From positions 2,790,001 to 2,854,000 of the forward strand of contig NZ_LT963352.1 of assembly GCF_900236475.1 (NCBI RefSeq): a stretch of DNA of 64,000 nt, in the 5' to 3' direction. The position numbers and the translations under genes were made by a program. Below the pieces are notes generated by a model. The model saw nothing but the letters and a program-made list of their open reading frames with translations, did no database searches and was not told the DNA's origin. Positions 10,661-18,926 of the stretch are shown piece by piece. Origin of the DNA: Streptomyces chartreusis NRRL 3882. Lineage in GTDB: Bacteria > Actinomycetota > Actinomycetes > Streptomycetales > Streptomycetaceae. Every line of letters starts with the position of its first letter. Position 1 is the stretch's first letter.

Positions 10661-10725
10661 ATTGCACAGCGATGTGCAATTACTCAGTCGTGTGCAATGT
10701 ACGCTTGTTGCACACCACTGTGCAA
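10661..10725. promoter_or_regulatory. Paired TetR operators in the MFS/TetR divergent promoter
   Basis: Two perfect palindromes of one type: ATTGCAC-N6-GTGCAAT at 10661-10680 and TTGCAC-N6-GTGCAA at 10708-10725, with a further half site GTGTGCAA at about 10690-10697. They occupy the space between the exporter and its divergent regulator. Most likely the binding sites of the TetR protein starting at 10761. Confidence 0.78.
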
Positions 10726-10760
10726 ATGAGGGAGGTGAGCCCCGCGGCGGGGCGTGCAGA

Positions 10761-11378
10761 ATGGCTGCCATGCCTTCCGGTAACACCAGCCGCGCCGACG
10801 CCAACCGGCGCCGCATCCTCGACGTCGCCCTGGCCGAGCTGCTGCGCGACCCCGACGCGTCCATGGACCAGATCGCACGCGCCGCTGGCGTCGTACGGCG
10901 GACGGTGTACGGGCACTTCCCCAGCCGCGAGGCGCTGATCAGCACGCTCGTCGACGAGGCGGTGGAGTCCCTGTCGGCCGCGCACGCGGCGGGCCGGGAG
11001 GGCGTGGAGGACCCGGCGGAGTCCGTGGCCCGCTCGGTGCTGGCGGTGTGGGAGCTGGCCGACCGCTACCGGCTGCTGATCGCGCTCGCCCAGCGCACGG
11101 TCACCATGCAGGGCATCCGGGAGCGGCTCGCCCCGGTCCGGGAAGCCGCCACGGGGGTGCTCCGGCGCGGCCTCGACGAGGGCGTCTTCAGCTCACCGCT
11201 GCCCGCGCCGGCCCTGGCGTACGTGCACGAGCAGATGCTGGTCGCGCTGATGGAGGCGGTGAACGACGGGCTCGTGGCAGCGCGAGAGGCGGGCCGCTGC
11301 GCCGCGGTCACGGTGCTGACCGCGGCGGGCGTGCCCGCCTCCAGGGCCACCGAGCTGGTGGCCGAGCTGAACGATTGA
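10761..11378 (+). CDS. TetR family repressor of the adjacent MFS exporter
   Basis: 205 aa. N-terminal TetR HTH: RRRILDVALAELLRDPDAS, then MDQIARAAGVVRRTVYGHF and PSREALISTLVDEA. The C-terminal ligand domain is helical and not diagnostic. ATG at 10761 is in frame with a second ATG at 10770; neither has a strong ribosome binding site. The divergent exporter and the TTGCAC palindromes between them suggest substrate-induced derepression of efflux. Confidence 0.85.
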   Translation: MAAMPSGNTSRADANRRRILDVALAELLRDPDASMDQIARAAGVVRRTVYGHFPSREALISTLVDEAVESLSAAHAAGREGVEDPAESVARSVLAVWELADRYRLLIALAQRTVTMQGIRERLAPVREAATGVLRRGLDEGVFSSPLPAPALAYVHEQMLVALMEAVNDGLVAAREAGRCAAVTVLTAAGVPASRATELVAELND

Positions 11379-11405
11379 TACAGGGTCTGTCGTGTGGGCA
11401 GGGAC

Positions 11406-11444
11406 CGGGCGGCTGAGCGACGGGGGGACACTCAGCCGCCCGGA
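11406..11444. terminator. Bidirectional hairpin between tetR and dctA
   Basis: 13-bp perfect stem CCGGGCGGCTGAG / CTCAGCCGCCCGG with a 13-nt loop, between convergent genes ending at 11378 and 11471. Confidence 0.7.
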
Positions 11445-11470
11445 GTCTCGCGGGGCGCGGCGCGCGGCCG

Positions 11471-12862
11471 TCAGGCCTTCGCCAGCTCCTTCTCGCCGCC
11501 CTGCTCGGGCACCTCGACGTGGCCGTCGGCCGGGCCGCCGTGCCCGTCGTCCAGCAGCGTCTTCTCGTCGAAGGGCAGCTCACCGGCGAGGACCTGGTTC
11601 ACGCGGTCCTTGTCGATCTCCTTCGTCCAGGTGCCGATCAGCACGGTGGCCACGGCGTTGCCGGCGAAGTTGGTCAGCGCGCGGGCCTCGCTCATGAAGC
11701 GGTCGATGCCGACGATGAGGCCGATGCCGTCCACCAGGGCCGGCTTGTGCGACTGCAGACCACCGGCCAGGGTCGCCAGACCGGCGCCGGTGACACCGGC
11801 GGCGCCCTTCGAGGCGACCAGCAGGAAGAGCAGCAGCGGGATCTGCTCGCCGAGCGACATCGGCGTGCCCATGGCGTCGGCGATGAACAGGGACGCCATG
11901 GTCATGTAGATCATGGTGCCGTCGAGGTTGAAGGAGTAGCCGGTCGGGACGGTGATGCCGACCACCGGCTTGCTGACGCCCAGGTGCTCCATCTTCGCGA
12001 TGAGCCGCGGCAGCGCGGACTCGGACGAGGAGGTGGACAGGATCAGCAGGAACTCACGGCCGAGGTACTTGAACAGCGTGATGATGTTCAGGCCGGAGAT
12101 GACGCGCAGCAGGATGCCGAGCACGACGAAGACGAAGAGGAAGCAGGTGACGTAGAAGCCGAGCATCAGCACGGCGAGGCTCTTGAGCGCTTCCAGACCC
12201 GCGGAGCCGGTGACGGCGGCGATGGCGCCGAAGGCACCGATGGGGGCGGCCCACATCACCATGGCGAGGATGCGGAAGACGAGCCGCTGGATGTGCTCGA
12301 TGCCGCGCAGGATCGGCTGGCCGGCCGAGCCCATGCCCTGCAGGGCGAAGCCGGCGAGCAGGGCGATCAGCAGGGTCTGCAGGACCGACTCGTTGGTGAA
12401 GGCCGACACGATCGTGGTCGGGATGATGCCGAGCAGGAACTCGGTGGTGTCCTTCGCCTCGGCGTCGATCTGCGCGTGACCGGCCTCCTTGACGGCGTCG
12501 GTCACCGCCAGGCCCGTGCCGGGCTCCAGGATGTTGCCGACGACCAGGCCGATGCCCAGGGCCACCAGCGACATCACCATGAAGTAGCTCAGAGCGATGC
12601 CGCCGACGGCACCGACCTTGGCGGCCTTCCGTACCGAGCCGATGCCCAGCACGATCGTGCAGAAGATGATCGGGGAGATCATCATCTTGATCAGATTCAC
12701 GAATCCGGTGCCGATGGGCTTCAGCTCGACAGCGAAGTCGGGTGCGGCCAGACCCACCGCGATGCCGGCGGCGACCGCGATGATCACCGCGATGTAGAGA
12801 TAGTGCGTGCGGTCCCGCTTGGCTTTGGGTGCGGCAGGTGCCGTATCGGCTGCGCTGGTCAC
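11471..12862 (-). CDS. dctA: C4-dicarboxylate:cation symporter (DAACS family)
   Basis: 463 aa, inner membrane. Family marks: MMISPIIFCTIVLGI, the serine-rich STSSSESALPRLI, the NLDGTMIYMTMASLF helix and FAGNAVATVLIG. Imports succinate, fumarate or malate with protons or sodium. The start is set at GTG 12862 because AAGGAGG (12869-12875) stands 6 nt upstream; the frame is open to 12910, but those codons lack a ribosome binding site. It is divergent from a CitA/DcuS-type kinase and its regulator, which probably induce it when dicarboxylates are outside. The C-terminus is a Lys/Glu-rich cytoplasmic tail. Confidence 0.9.
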   Translation of the reverse strand: MTSAADTAPAAPKAKRDRTHYLYIAVIIAVAAGIAVGLAAPDFAVELKPIGTGFVNLIKMMISPIIFCTIVLGIGSVRKAAKVGAVGGIALSYFMVMSLVALGIGLVVGNILEPGTGLAVTDAVKEAGHAQIDAEAKDTTEFLLGIIPTTIVSAFTNESVLQTLLIALLAGFALQGMGSAGQPILRGIEHIQRLVFRILAMVMWAAPIGAFGAIAAVTGSAGLEALKSLAVLMLGFYVTCFLFVFVVLGILLRVISGLNIITLFKYLGREFLLILSTSSSESALPRLIAKMEHLGVSKPVVGITVPTGYSFNLDGTMIYMTMASLFIADAMGTPMSLGEQIPLLLFLLVASKGAAGVTGAGLATLAGGLQSHKPALVDGIGLIVGIDRFMSEARALTNFAGNAVATVLIGTWTKEIDKDRVNQVLAGELPFDEKTLLDDGHGGPADGHVEVPEQGGEKELAKA

Positions 12863-13039
12863 GGCGGCCCTCCTTGACGACGTCGTCGGCATCACCGGCG
12901 TGCGGCTCACGTCCGGGACAGGGAGCGGGAAACTCCCGGAGATGCGTATTGGGGAATGCCGTGACTATGTCCTGCTCTGTGAGCGCGGTCACCCTTCCGT
13001 TCATTTAGTTCACAATCAGCCACGAGGCAGACTGACGAC

Positions 13040-14728
13040 ATGCGCTTCTCCGTACCCGGTCCCCGCAGCCTGGCGGGCCAGCTCTTCGCCATGCAGGCCG
13101 TCCTGATAGCGGTCGTCGTGGCCGGATACGCGCTGTTCACCTACGTCAGCGACCGCAGCCAGGCCGAAGAGGCGGCGCGACGCCAGGCCAGGGCGGTGGC
13201 GCGGTCGGTCGCCGACTCGCCCTCGGTGCTGGAGGCGGCCCGCTCCTCCGACCCGACCGGCCGGCTCCAGCCGTACGCGCTGCGGGTGATGCGGGACACC
13301 GAGGTCGACTTCATAACGATCATGAGCCCGCGGGGCATCCGCTGGACGCATCCCGACCCGGACCAGATCGGCCAGCCCTTCCGGGGCCACACCGAGACGG
13401 CCCTGAAGGGCCAGACCTTCACCGAGATCTACACCGGCACGCTCGGCCCCTCGGTCCGCGCGGTCACCCCGATCCGGGACGGCAAGGAGATCGTCGGCCT
13501 GGTCAGCGCGGGTATCCGGGTCGAGGAGATCACCCAGCGGGTGCAGGACCAGCTCACGGCCCTGCTCGGCGTAGCGGCCGGCGCACTGGCCCTGGGCGCC
13601 GTCGGCACCTACGTCATCAACGCCCGGCTGCGCCGCCACACCCACGGCATGAACGCGGCCGAGCTCAGCCGGATGCACGACTACCACCAGGCCGCCCTGC
13701 ACGCCGTACGCGAGGGGCTGCTGATGCTGGACGGGCAGTACCGTGTGGCGCTGATCAACGACGGAGGTCGGGAGTTGCTCGGCGTGGCCGGGGACGTGGT
13801 GGGCAGGTCGGTGGCCGAGCTGGGGCTGCCCGCCCCGCTGACGGGTGCGCTGCTGGCGTCGGAGCCGCGGGTGGACGAGGTGCATCTGACGGCGTCGCGG
13901 GTCCTGGTGATCAACACCTCCCCGGTGTCGGGCGGCGAGCGGCGCGGTACGGTCGTCACCCTGCGCGATGTCACCGAACTCCAGTCGCTGATGGGCGAGT
14001 TGGACTCCGAGCGGGGCTTCACGCAGGCGCTGCGCTCGCAGGCGCACGAGGCGGCGAACCGGCTGCACACCGTCGTCTCACTGATCGAGCTGGGCCGGGC
14101 GGAGGAGGCGGTGGAGTTCGCGACCGCCGAGCTGGAGCTGGCGCAGGCGTTGACCGACCAGGTCGTGGCGGCGGTGAGCGAGCCGGTGCTGGCGGCACTG
14201 CTGCTGGGCAAGACGGCCCAGGCGAACGAGCGGGGCGTGGAGCTGATGGTGTCGGAGGACAGCAGCCTGGACGACGGCCTGCTGCCGGAGTCCCTGCCGG
14301 CCCGGGACCTGGTGACCATCCTGGGCAACCTGATCGACAACGCCGTGGACGCGGCACAGGGCAGCGTGCGGGCACGGGTGACGGTGGCGGCGTACACCCA
14401 GGACACCGCGGCCCCCGGGGACACCGAGGGTGCCCCGGAACTGGTGCTGCGGGTCTCGGACACGGGCCCGGGCGTGGACCCGGAGCACGCCGAGGCCGTC
14501 TTCCAGCGGGGCTTCACGACCAAGCCGGCGGGGCCGGGCGGCCGGGGGCTGGGGCTGGCCCTGGTACGGCAGGCGACCCAGCGGCACGAGGGGACGCTGT
14601 CGGTGTCGGAGGCCGACGGGGGCGGGGCGGAGTTCGAGGTACGGCTGCCGCTGCGGGAGTCGGGGGCGGTGGCCGGGGGCGTGACATCCAGGACCTCGGT
14701 GTCCAGAGGCGCCGGAGGCGACGCATGA
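13040..14728 (+). CDS. CitA/DcuS-type sensor histidine kinase for dicarboxylates
   Basis: 562 aa. Transmembrane helix at about 14-36, extracytoplasmic single-Cache domain (40-170) with RDTEVDFITIMSPRG, second helix at about 172-195, PAS domain (215-320), Spo0B-like dimerisation helices with His336 in QAHEAANRLH, then an ATPase domain (NLIDNAVDAA, DTGPGVD, GRGLGLALVR). Such kinases sense citrate or C4-dicarboxylates with the Cache domain. Its last 4 nt (ATGA) overlap the response regulator gene. It is divergent from dctA, so the probable role is control of dicarboxylate uptake. Confidence 0.9.
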   Translation: MRFSVPGPRSLAGQLFAMQAVLIAVVVAGYALFTYVSDRSQAEEAARRQARAVARSVADSPSVLEAARSSDPTGRLQPYALRVMRDTEVDFITIMSPRGIRWTHPDPDQIGQPFRGHTETALKGQTFTEIYTGTLGPSVRAVTPIRDGKEIVGLVSAGIRVEEITQRVQDQLTALLGVAAGALALGAVGTYVINARLRRHTHGMNAAELSRMHDYHQAALHAVREGLLMLDGQYRVALINDGGRELLGVAGDVVGRSVAELGLPAPLTGALLASEPRVDEVHLTASRVLVINTSPVSGGERRGTVVTLRDVTELQSLMGELDSERGFTQALRSQAHEAANRLHTVVSLIELGRAEEAVEFATAELELAQALTDQVVAAVSEPVLAALLLGKTAQANERGVELMVSEDSSLDDGLLPESLPARDLVTILGNLIDNAVDAAQGSVRARVTVAAYTQDTAAPGDTEGAPELVLRVSDTGPGVDPEHAEAVFQRGFTTKPAGPGGRGLGLALVRQATQRHEGTLSVSEADGGGAEFEVRLPLRESGAVAGGVTSRTSVSRGAGGDA

Positions 14729-15423
14729 CGAGCGACAGCACGCCCGAGAGGGACATCCGCGTCCTGGTCGTGGAGGACGACCCGGTCGCGGCCGACGCGC
14801 ACGTGATGTACGTGGGCCGGGTCCCCGGCTTCGTCGCGGTGGGCAAGGCGCACACGGGCGCGGAGGCCCGCCGGGCGCTGGAGCGCACGCCCGTCGACCT
14901 GCTCCTGCTCGATCTGCACCTGCCGGACGTGCACGGACTGCACCTGGCGCGGTCCCTCAGGGCGGCCGGACACCACGCGGACGTGATCGCCGTGACGTCG
15001 GCGCGTGATCTGGCGGTCGTGCGCGAGGGCGTCTCACTCGGAGTCGTGCAGTACGTCCTGAAACCGTTCACCTTCGCGACCCTGCGGGACCGCCTCGTGC
15101 GGTACGCGGAGTTCCATGCCGCGGTCGGCGAGGCGAGCGGCCAGGACGAGGTCGACCGGGCGCTGGCGGCCCTGCGCGCACCGGGCCCGGCCGCCCTGCC
15201 GAAGGGGCTGAGCGCACCGACGCTGGAGCGGGTGACCGTGGCCCTGCGCGACAGCACGGAGGGCCTCACGGCCGCAGGAGTGGCGGAGACCGTGGGCATC
15301 TCCCGCATCACGGCCCGCCGTTACCTGGAACACCTGGTGGACGCGGGCCGCGCCGCCCGCCGCCCGCAGTACGGCACGGTGGGGCGCCCGGAGCTGCAGT
15401 ACCGCTGGGTCACCGGTCAGTGA
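14725..15423 (+). CDS. CitB/DcuR-type response regulator
   Basis: 232 aa. Receiver domain with acidic pair VVEDDP, phosphoacceptor Asp63 in LLLLDLHLPD, and Lys in VLKPF. The C-terminal HTH (TAAGVAETVGISRITARRYL, then QYGTVGRPELQY) is the type found in DcuR/DctR. Translationally coupled to the kinase by ATGA. Expected target: the dctA promoter in the divergent region 12863-13039. Confidence 0.9.
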   Translation: MTSDSTPERDIRVLVVEDDPVAADAHVMYVGRVPGFVAVGKAHTGAEARRALERTPVDLLLLDLHLPDVHGLHLARSLRAAGHHADVIAVTSARDLAVVREGVSLGVVQYVLKPFTFATLRDRLVRYAEFHAAVGEASGQDEVDRALAALRAPGPAALPKGLSAPTLERVTVALRDSTEGLTAAGVAETVGISRITARRYLEHLVDAGRAARRPQYGTVGRPELQYRWVTGQ

Positions 15424-15472
15424 CGGCCCGTCAGCTGCCACCGGGCTCGATCGAACCCGCGCACACGCATTG

Positions 15473-15488
15473 ACCTGACTAGACCACT
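15473..15488. promoter_or_regulatory. Candidate DasR (dre-like) operator upstream of sugar ABC operon
   Basis: The 16-mer ACCTGACTAGACCACT agrees with the DasR consensus ACTGGTCTAGACCACT at 13 of 16 positions by my alignment; the right half is perfect. It lies 64-79 nt upstream of the binding-protein start. DasR is the GlcNAc-responsive GntR repressor of aminosugar uptake in Streptomyces. Matching is by eye. Confidence 0.4.
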
Positions 15489-15551
15489 CAACCTAGGTTC
15501 ACCACGCAGCCACCCGGCCACAAAGAAGTGCGCCTGTAGGAGGTTCGTGCC

Positions 15552-16919
15552 GTGCGCCCCACCGCCGCTCTCACACCTCTCGTCGTCCTGGCCCTCGCCG
15601 CCACCGCCCTCACCGCCTGCGGTGGCGGTTCCGGCGGCGATCCCGACACCGTGAAGGTCTCCTTCAAACAGTCCACGGACAACTCCATCAAGGTGATGGA
15701 CACCTACCTCGCGGACATCAAGGAGCAGTTCGAGAAGGCCCACCCGGGCAAGAAGGTCGAGCTCGTCCCGATCAAGGCCCCGGACTCGGAGTACTACACC
15801 AAGCTCCAGCAGATGCTCCGCTCGCCCAAGACCGCACCCGACCTGGTCTACGAGGACACGTTCCTCATCAACTCGGACATCACGAGCGGCTACCTCAAGC
15901 CCCTCGACCCCTACCTCGCCAAGTGGCCGGACTGGAACCGGTTCATCGACACGGCGAAGGCGGCGGCCCGGGGCGAGGACGGCAAGACGTACGGCGTCCC
16001 CGACGGCACCGACACCCGCGGACTCTGGTTCGACAAGGACGTCTTCGCCAAGGCCGGCCTCCCCGCCGACTGGCAGCCGAAGACCTGGAAGGACGTCCTG
16101 ACCGCGGCCCGCACCATCAAACAGAAGGTCCCCGGCGTCATCCCGCTCAACGTCTACACGGGCAAGCCGGTAGGCGAGGCCGCCACCATGCAGACCTTCG
16201 AGATGCTGCTCTACGGCACGAACGACGGCCGCACGGACCCCCTGTACGACAAGTCGAGCAAGAAGTGGATCGCCGGCGGCCAGGGCTTCGAGGACGCCCT
16301 GGCCTTCGTCGAGACGGTCTACAAGGAGAAGCTGGGCCCGGACGTCTCCGACGCGCTCGACCCGAACGTCATGACCCGGGTCCGCGGCGAGTGGCTCCCG
16401 CAGGGCAAGCTCGGCATCGCCCTCGACGGCTCCTGGCTCCCACAGGACTGGCTGCCCGGCAGCGGCCACGAGTGGCCCGAGTGGTCGAAGAAGCTGGGCC
16501 TGGCCGCCATGCCCACGCAAACCGGCCAGGCTCCCGGCAAGGTGAGCATGTCCGGCGGCTGGACCTGGTCGATCCCGGCGAAGGCCGGCAACCCGGACCT
16601 GGCCTTCGAGTTCATCAAGACGATGCAGACCAAGGCCAACGCGCAGAAGTGGTACGTCGCCAACTCCGGCATCGCCGTCCGCGAGGACGTGGCGAAGGAC
16701 CCCGGGTACGCCACCGCCCAGCCCGGCACCGAGTTCTTCACCGACCTGGTGCGGCACACCCACTACCGCCCCGCCTACCCGGCCTACCCGAAGGTCTCGA
16801 CGGCCATCCAGGAGGCCATGGAGGGCGTGACGACGGGCGACATGTCGGTCGACGAGGCGACGGGCCACTACGTGGACGCCCTGAAGGACGCCACGGACAA
16901 CCAGGTCGTCGAGCGGTAG
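15552..16919 (+). CDS. Sugar ABC transporter substrate-binding lipoprotein
   Basis: 455 aa. Lipoprotein signal with lipobox LTAC (Cys23), a Gly/Ser linker, then a family-1 solute-binding fold (FEKAHPGKKVELVPIKAPDS, YYTKLQQML, APDLVYEDTF, GKTYGVPDGTDTRGLWF). Anchored outside the membrane, it delivers an oligosaccharide or sugar to the two permeases just downstream (gap 15 nt). GTG at 15552 follows AGGAGG. No ATPase gene is present, so the shared Streptomyces ATPase MsiK probably energises it. A DasR-like site upstream hints at aminosugars, but the substrate is unproven. Confidence 0.9.
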   Translation: MRPTAALTPLVVLALAATALTACGGGSGGDPDTVKVSFKQSTDNSIKVMDTYLADIKEQFEKAHPGKKVELVPIKAPDSEYYTKLQQMLRSPKTAPDLVYEDTFLINSDITSGYLKPLDPYLAKWPDWNRFIDTAKAAARGEDGKTYGVPDGTDTRGLWFDKDVFAKAGLPADWQPKTWKDVLTAARTIKQKVPGVIPLNVYTGKPVGEAATMQTFEMLLYGTNDGRTDPLYDKSSKKWIAGGQGFEDALAFVETVYKEKLGPDVSDALDPNVMTRVRGEWLPQGKLGIALDGSWLPQDWLPGSGHEWPEWSKKLGLAAMPTQTGQAPGKVSMSGGWTWSIPAKAGNPDLAFEFIKTMQTKANAQKWYVANSGIAVREDVAKDPGYATAQPGTEFFTDLVRHTHYRPAYPAYPKVSTAIQEAMEGVTTGDMSVDEATGHYVDALKDATDNQVVER

Positions 16920-16934
16920 GCGGCGGTACGCCGG

Positions 16935-17864
16935 ATGACCACCACAGCACCGCACACCGGCCTCGGAAAGGCGCCCGGCCCCACGGCTCCCCGCCGCCCC
17001 CGGCGGGGCCCGGCCGCGCTGGTCCGGGCCATGCCCCTCACGCCCGCCGTCGTCCTCCTGCTCCTCTTCCTCGCCGGCCCGATCGCCTACTGCGTCTCCA
17101 TCGCCTTCACCGACCTCCAGCTCACCGGCCAGGCCGAGGACTCGTTCGTCGGCTTCGACAACTTCACCCGGGCCTTCGGGGACGAGGCGTTCCTCAACGC
17201 CGTATGGCTGACGCTGGTGTTCACGGTCCTGTCGTCCCTCATCGGGCAGAACACGCTCGGCCTCGCCCTGGCCGCGCTGATGCAGCGTGCGTCGAAACCG
17301 GTCCGCACGCTCACCGGCGGCATCGTGGTCACGGCCTGGGTGCTGCCGGAGGTGGTGGCCGGCTTCCTGCTCTACGCCTTCTTCCGCCGCGAGGGCACCC
17401 TGAACGCCATCCTGGACTGGCTCCACCTGCCGTCCCAGAACTGGCTGTTCACCCTGCCGATCCTGGCGGTGTCCTTCGCCAACGTCTGGCGCGGCACGGC
17501 CTTCTCGATGCTGGTCTACTCGGCCGCGCTGAACGAGATCCCCAGGGAGATCACCGAGGCCGCCGAGGTGGACGGGGCCGGGGGCCGGCGCCGCATGTGG
17601 CACATCACCCTCCCCATGATCCGCCGTTCCATCGCCACGAACCTGATGCTCAACACCCTCCAGACCCTCTCGGTCTTCGGGCTGATCTGGGTGATGACCA
17701 GGGGCGGCCCGGGCGGCAGGAGCCAGACGCTCCCGCTCTTCATGTACGAACAGGCCTTCCAGAACAGCCTGATCGGCTACGGCACGGCGGTGGCCCTGCT
17801 GCTCCTCCTGGTCGGCTCCCTCTTCTCCCTCGTCTATCTGCGCCTGCTGCGGACGGAGGTCTGA
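16935..17864 (+). CDS. Sugar ABC transporter permease (MalF type)
   Basis: 309 aa, six transmembrane helices after a Pro/Arg-rich cytoplasmic N-terminus. The EAA loop (EITEAAEVDGAGGRRRMWHI) docks the ATPase. Middle gene of a binding protein-permease-permease operon. Confidence 0.9.
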   Translation: MTTTAPHTGLGKAPGPTAPRRPRRGPAALVRAMPLTPAVVLLLLFLAGPIAYCVSIAFTDLQLTGQAEDSFVGFDNFTRAFGDEAFLNAVWLTLVFTVLSSLIGQNTLGLALAALMQRASKPVRTLTGGIVVTAWVLPEVVAGFLLYAFFRREGTLNAILDWLHLPSQNWLFTLPILAVSFANVWRGTAFSMLVYSAALNEIPREITEAAEVDGAGGRRRMWHITLPMIRRSIATNLMLNTLQTLSVFGLIWVMTRGGPGGRSQTLPLFMYEQAFQNSLIGYGTAVALLLLLVGSLFSLVYLRLLRTEV

Positions 17865-17869
17865 CCCGC

Positions 17870-18709
17870 ATGGCCGTCACACTCGCCTCCCGCCGCACGG
17901 CCCGACGCCTCGCGGCGGACTCGGGGCTCCTGGTGGTCGCCGCCGCGTTCGTACTCCCCCTGGCCTGGGTGGTCCTGTCCTCCCTGGACCCGCACGCCGA
18001 CCTCCGGGTGAAGGCACCCGACGGCCTCACCCTGGACAACTTCGACGCGATCCTCACGCCCGAGGTCACCTTCACCCCCCTCCTGAACAGCCTGATCCTC
18101 TGCGGCAGCGCGACGCTCCTGACGGTGGTCTGCGCGGCCCTTGCCGCCTACCCGCTCTCCCGGTTCAGCTCCCGCTTCAACCGTCCGTTCCTGCTGACGA
18201 TCCTCTTCGCGACCAGCCTGCCCATCACGGCGATCATGGTCCCGGTCTACGCGCTCTTCGTCCAGGTGGACCTGATCGACACGATGGGGGGCACGATCTT
18301 CTTCTTCGCCGCGTCCCAACTTCCGTACGCGATCTGGCTGATGAAGAACTTCATGGACGGCGTCCCCAAGGAACTGGAAGAGGCGGCCTGGACCGACGGT
18401 GCTTCGGCCCTCCAGTCCCTGATCCGCATCGTGCTGCCCCTGATGGGCCCGGGCGTCGCCGTCGTGACGGTCTTCTCCTTCGTCATGATGTGGGGCAACT
18501 TCTTCGTCCCCTTCATGCTCCTGCTCACGCCCGACCAGATGCCGGCGTCCGTCAGCATCAACGACTTCTTCGGGAACCGGGGGATGGTGGCGTACGGGCA
18601 ATTGGCGGCGTTCTCGATGGTCTACTCGACGCCGGTGATCCTGCTGTACGTCCTCATCGCCAGGCGTCTGGGCGGGGGCTTCGCCCTGGGCGGCGCGGTC
18701 AAGGGCTGA
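17870..18709 (+). CDS. Sugar ABC transporter permease (MalG type)
   Basis: 279 aa, six helices, EAA loop KELEEAAWTDGASALQSLIR. ATG at 17870 is preceded by GGAGG about 12 nt upstream and 5 nt after the stop of the partner permease, so the pair is translated together. The frame is open far upstream, but that extension is a shadow of the binding-protein gene. Confidence 0.9.
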   Translation: MAVTLASRRTARRLAADSGLLVVAAAFVLPLAWVVLSSLDPHADLRVKAPDGLTLDNFDAILTPEVTFTPLLNSLILCGSATLLTVVCAALAAYPLSRFSSRFNRPFLLTILFATSLPITAIMVPVYALFVQVDLIDTMGGTIFFFAASQLPYAIWLMKNFMDGVPKELEEAAWTDGASALQSLIRIVLPLMGPGVAVVTVFSFVMMWGNFFVPFMLLLTPDQMPASVSINDFFGNRGMVAYGQLAAFSMVYSTPVILLYVLIARRLGGGFALGGAVKG

Positions 18710-18737
18710 CCGGCGTCGCTGCCGGGGCCGGGGAGGT

Positions 18738-18910
18738 CCGCAACCCGGCGGAACGGGGCACCGCTGCGCCCACCCGTGCCGCCCCGAGCGGCACGACTGC
18801 CCGCAGCTAAGCGAACCCGCACCCGCACCCGCGTACGCCCGACCCACCACCGCCGCGGAGGCGCTACGCCCACCCCCACCGAAGCCGCACAGGCCGCCGC
18901 AGGCACCCCG
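18738..18910. repeat. Dispersed intergenic repeat, copy 1 (two blocks)
   Basis: This 217-bp space between convergent operons has no gene. Block A (about 18738-18812) carries GCGCCCACCCGTGCCGC and a perfect hairpin CGTGCCGC-CCCGA-GCGGCACG (18775-18795) followed by GCCCGCAGCT. Block B (about 18838-18910) reads CCCGACCCACCACC, then ACCCCCACCGAAGCCGC and GGCCGCCGCAGGCACC. Both blocks recur in the same order at 55098-55409. The hairpin could terminate the permease transcript. Confidence 0.75.
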
Positions 18911-18926
18911 CACCACCCACGGCGTG

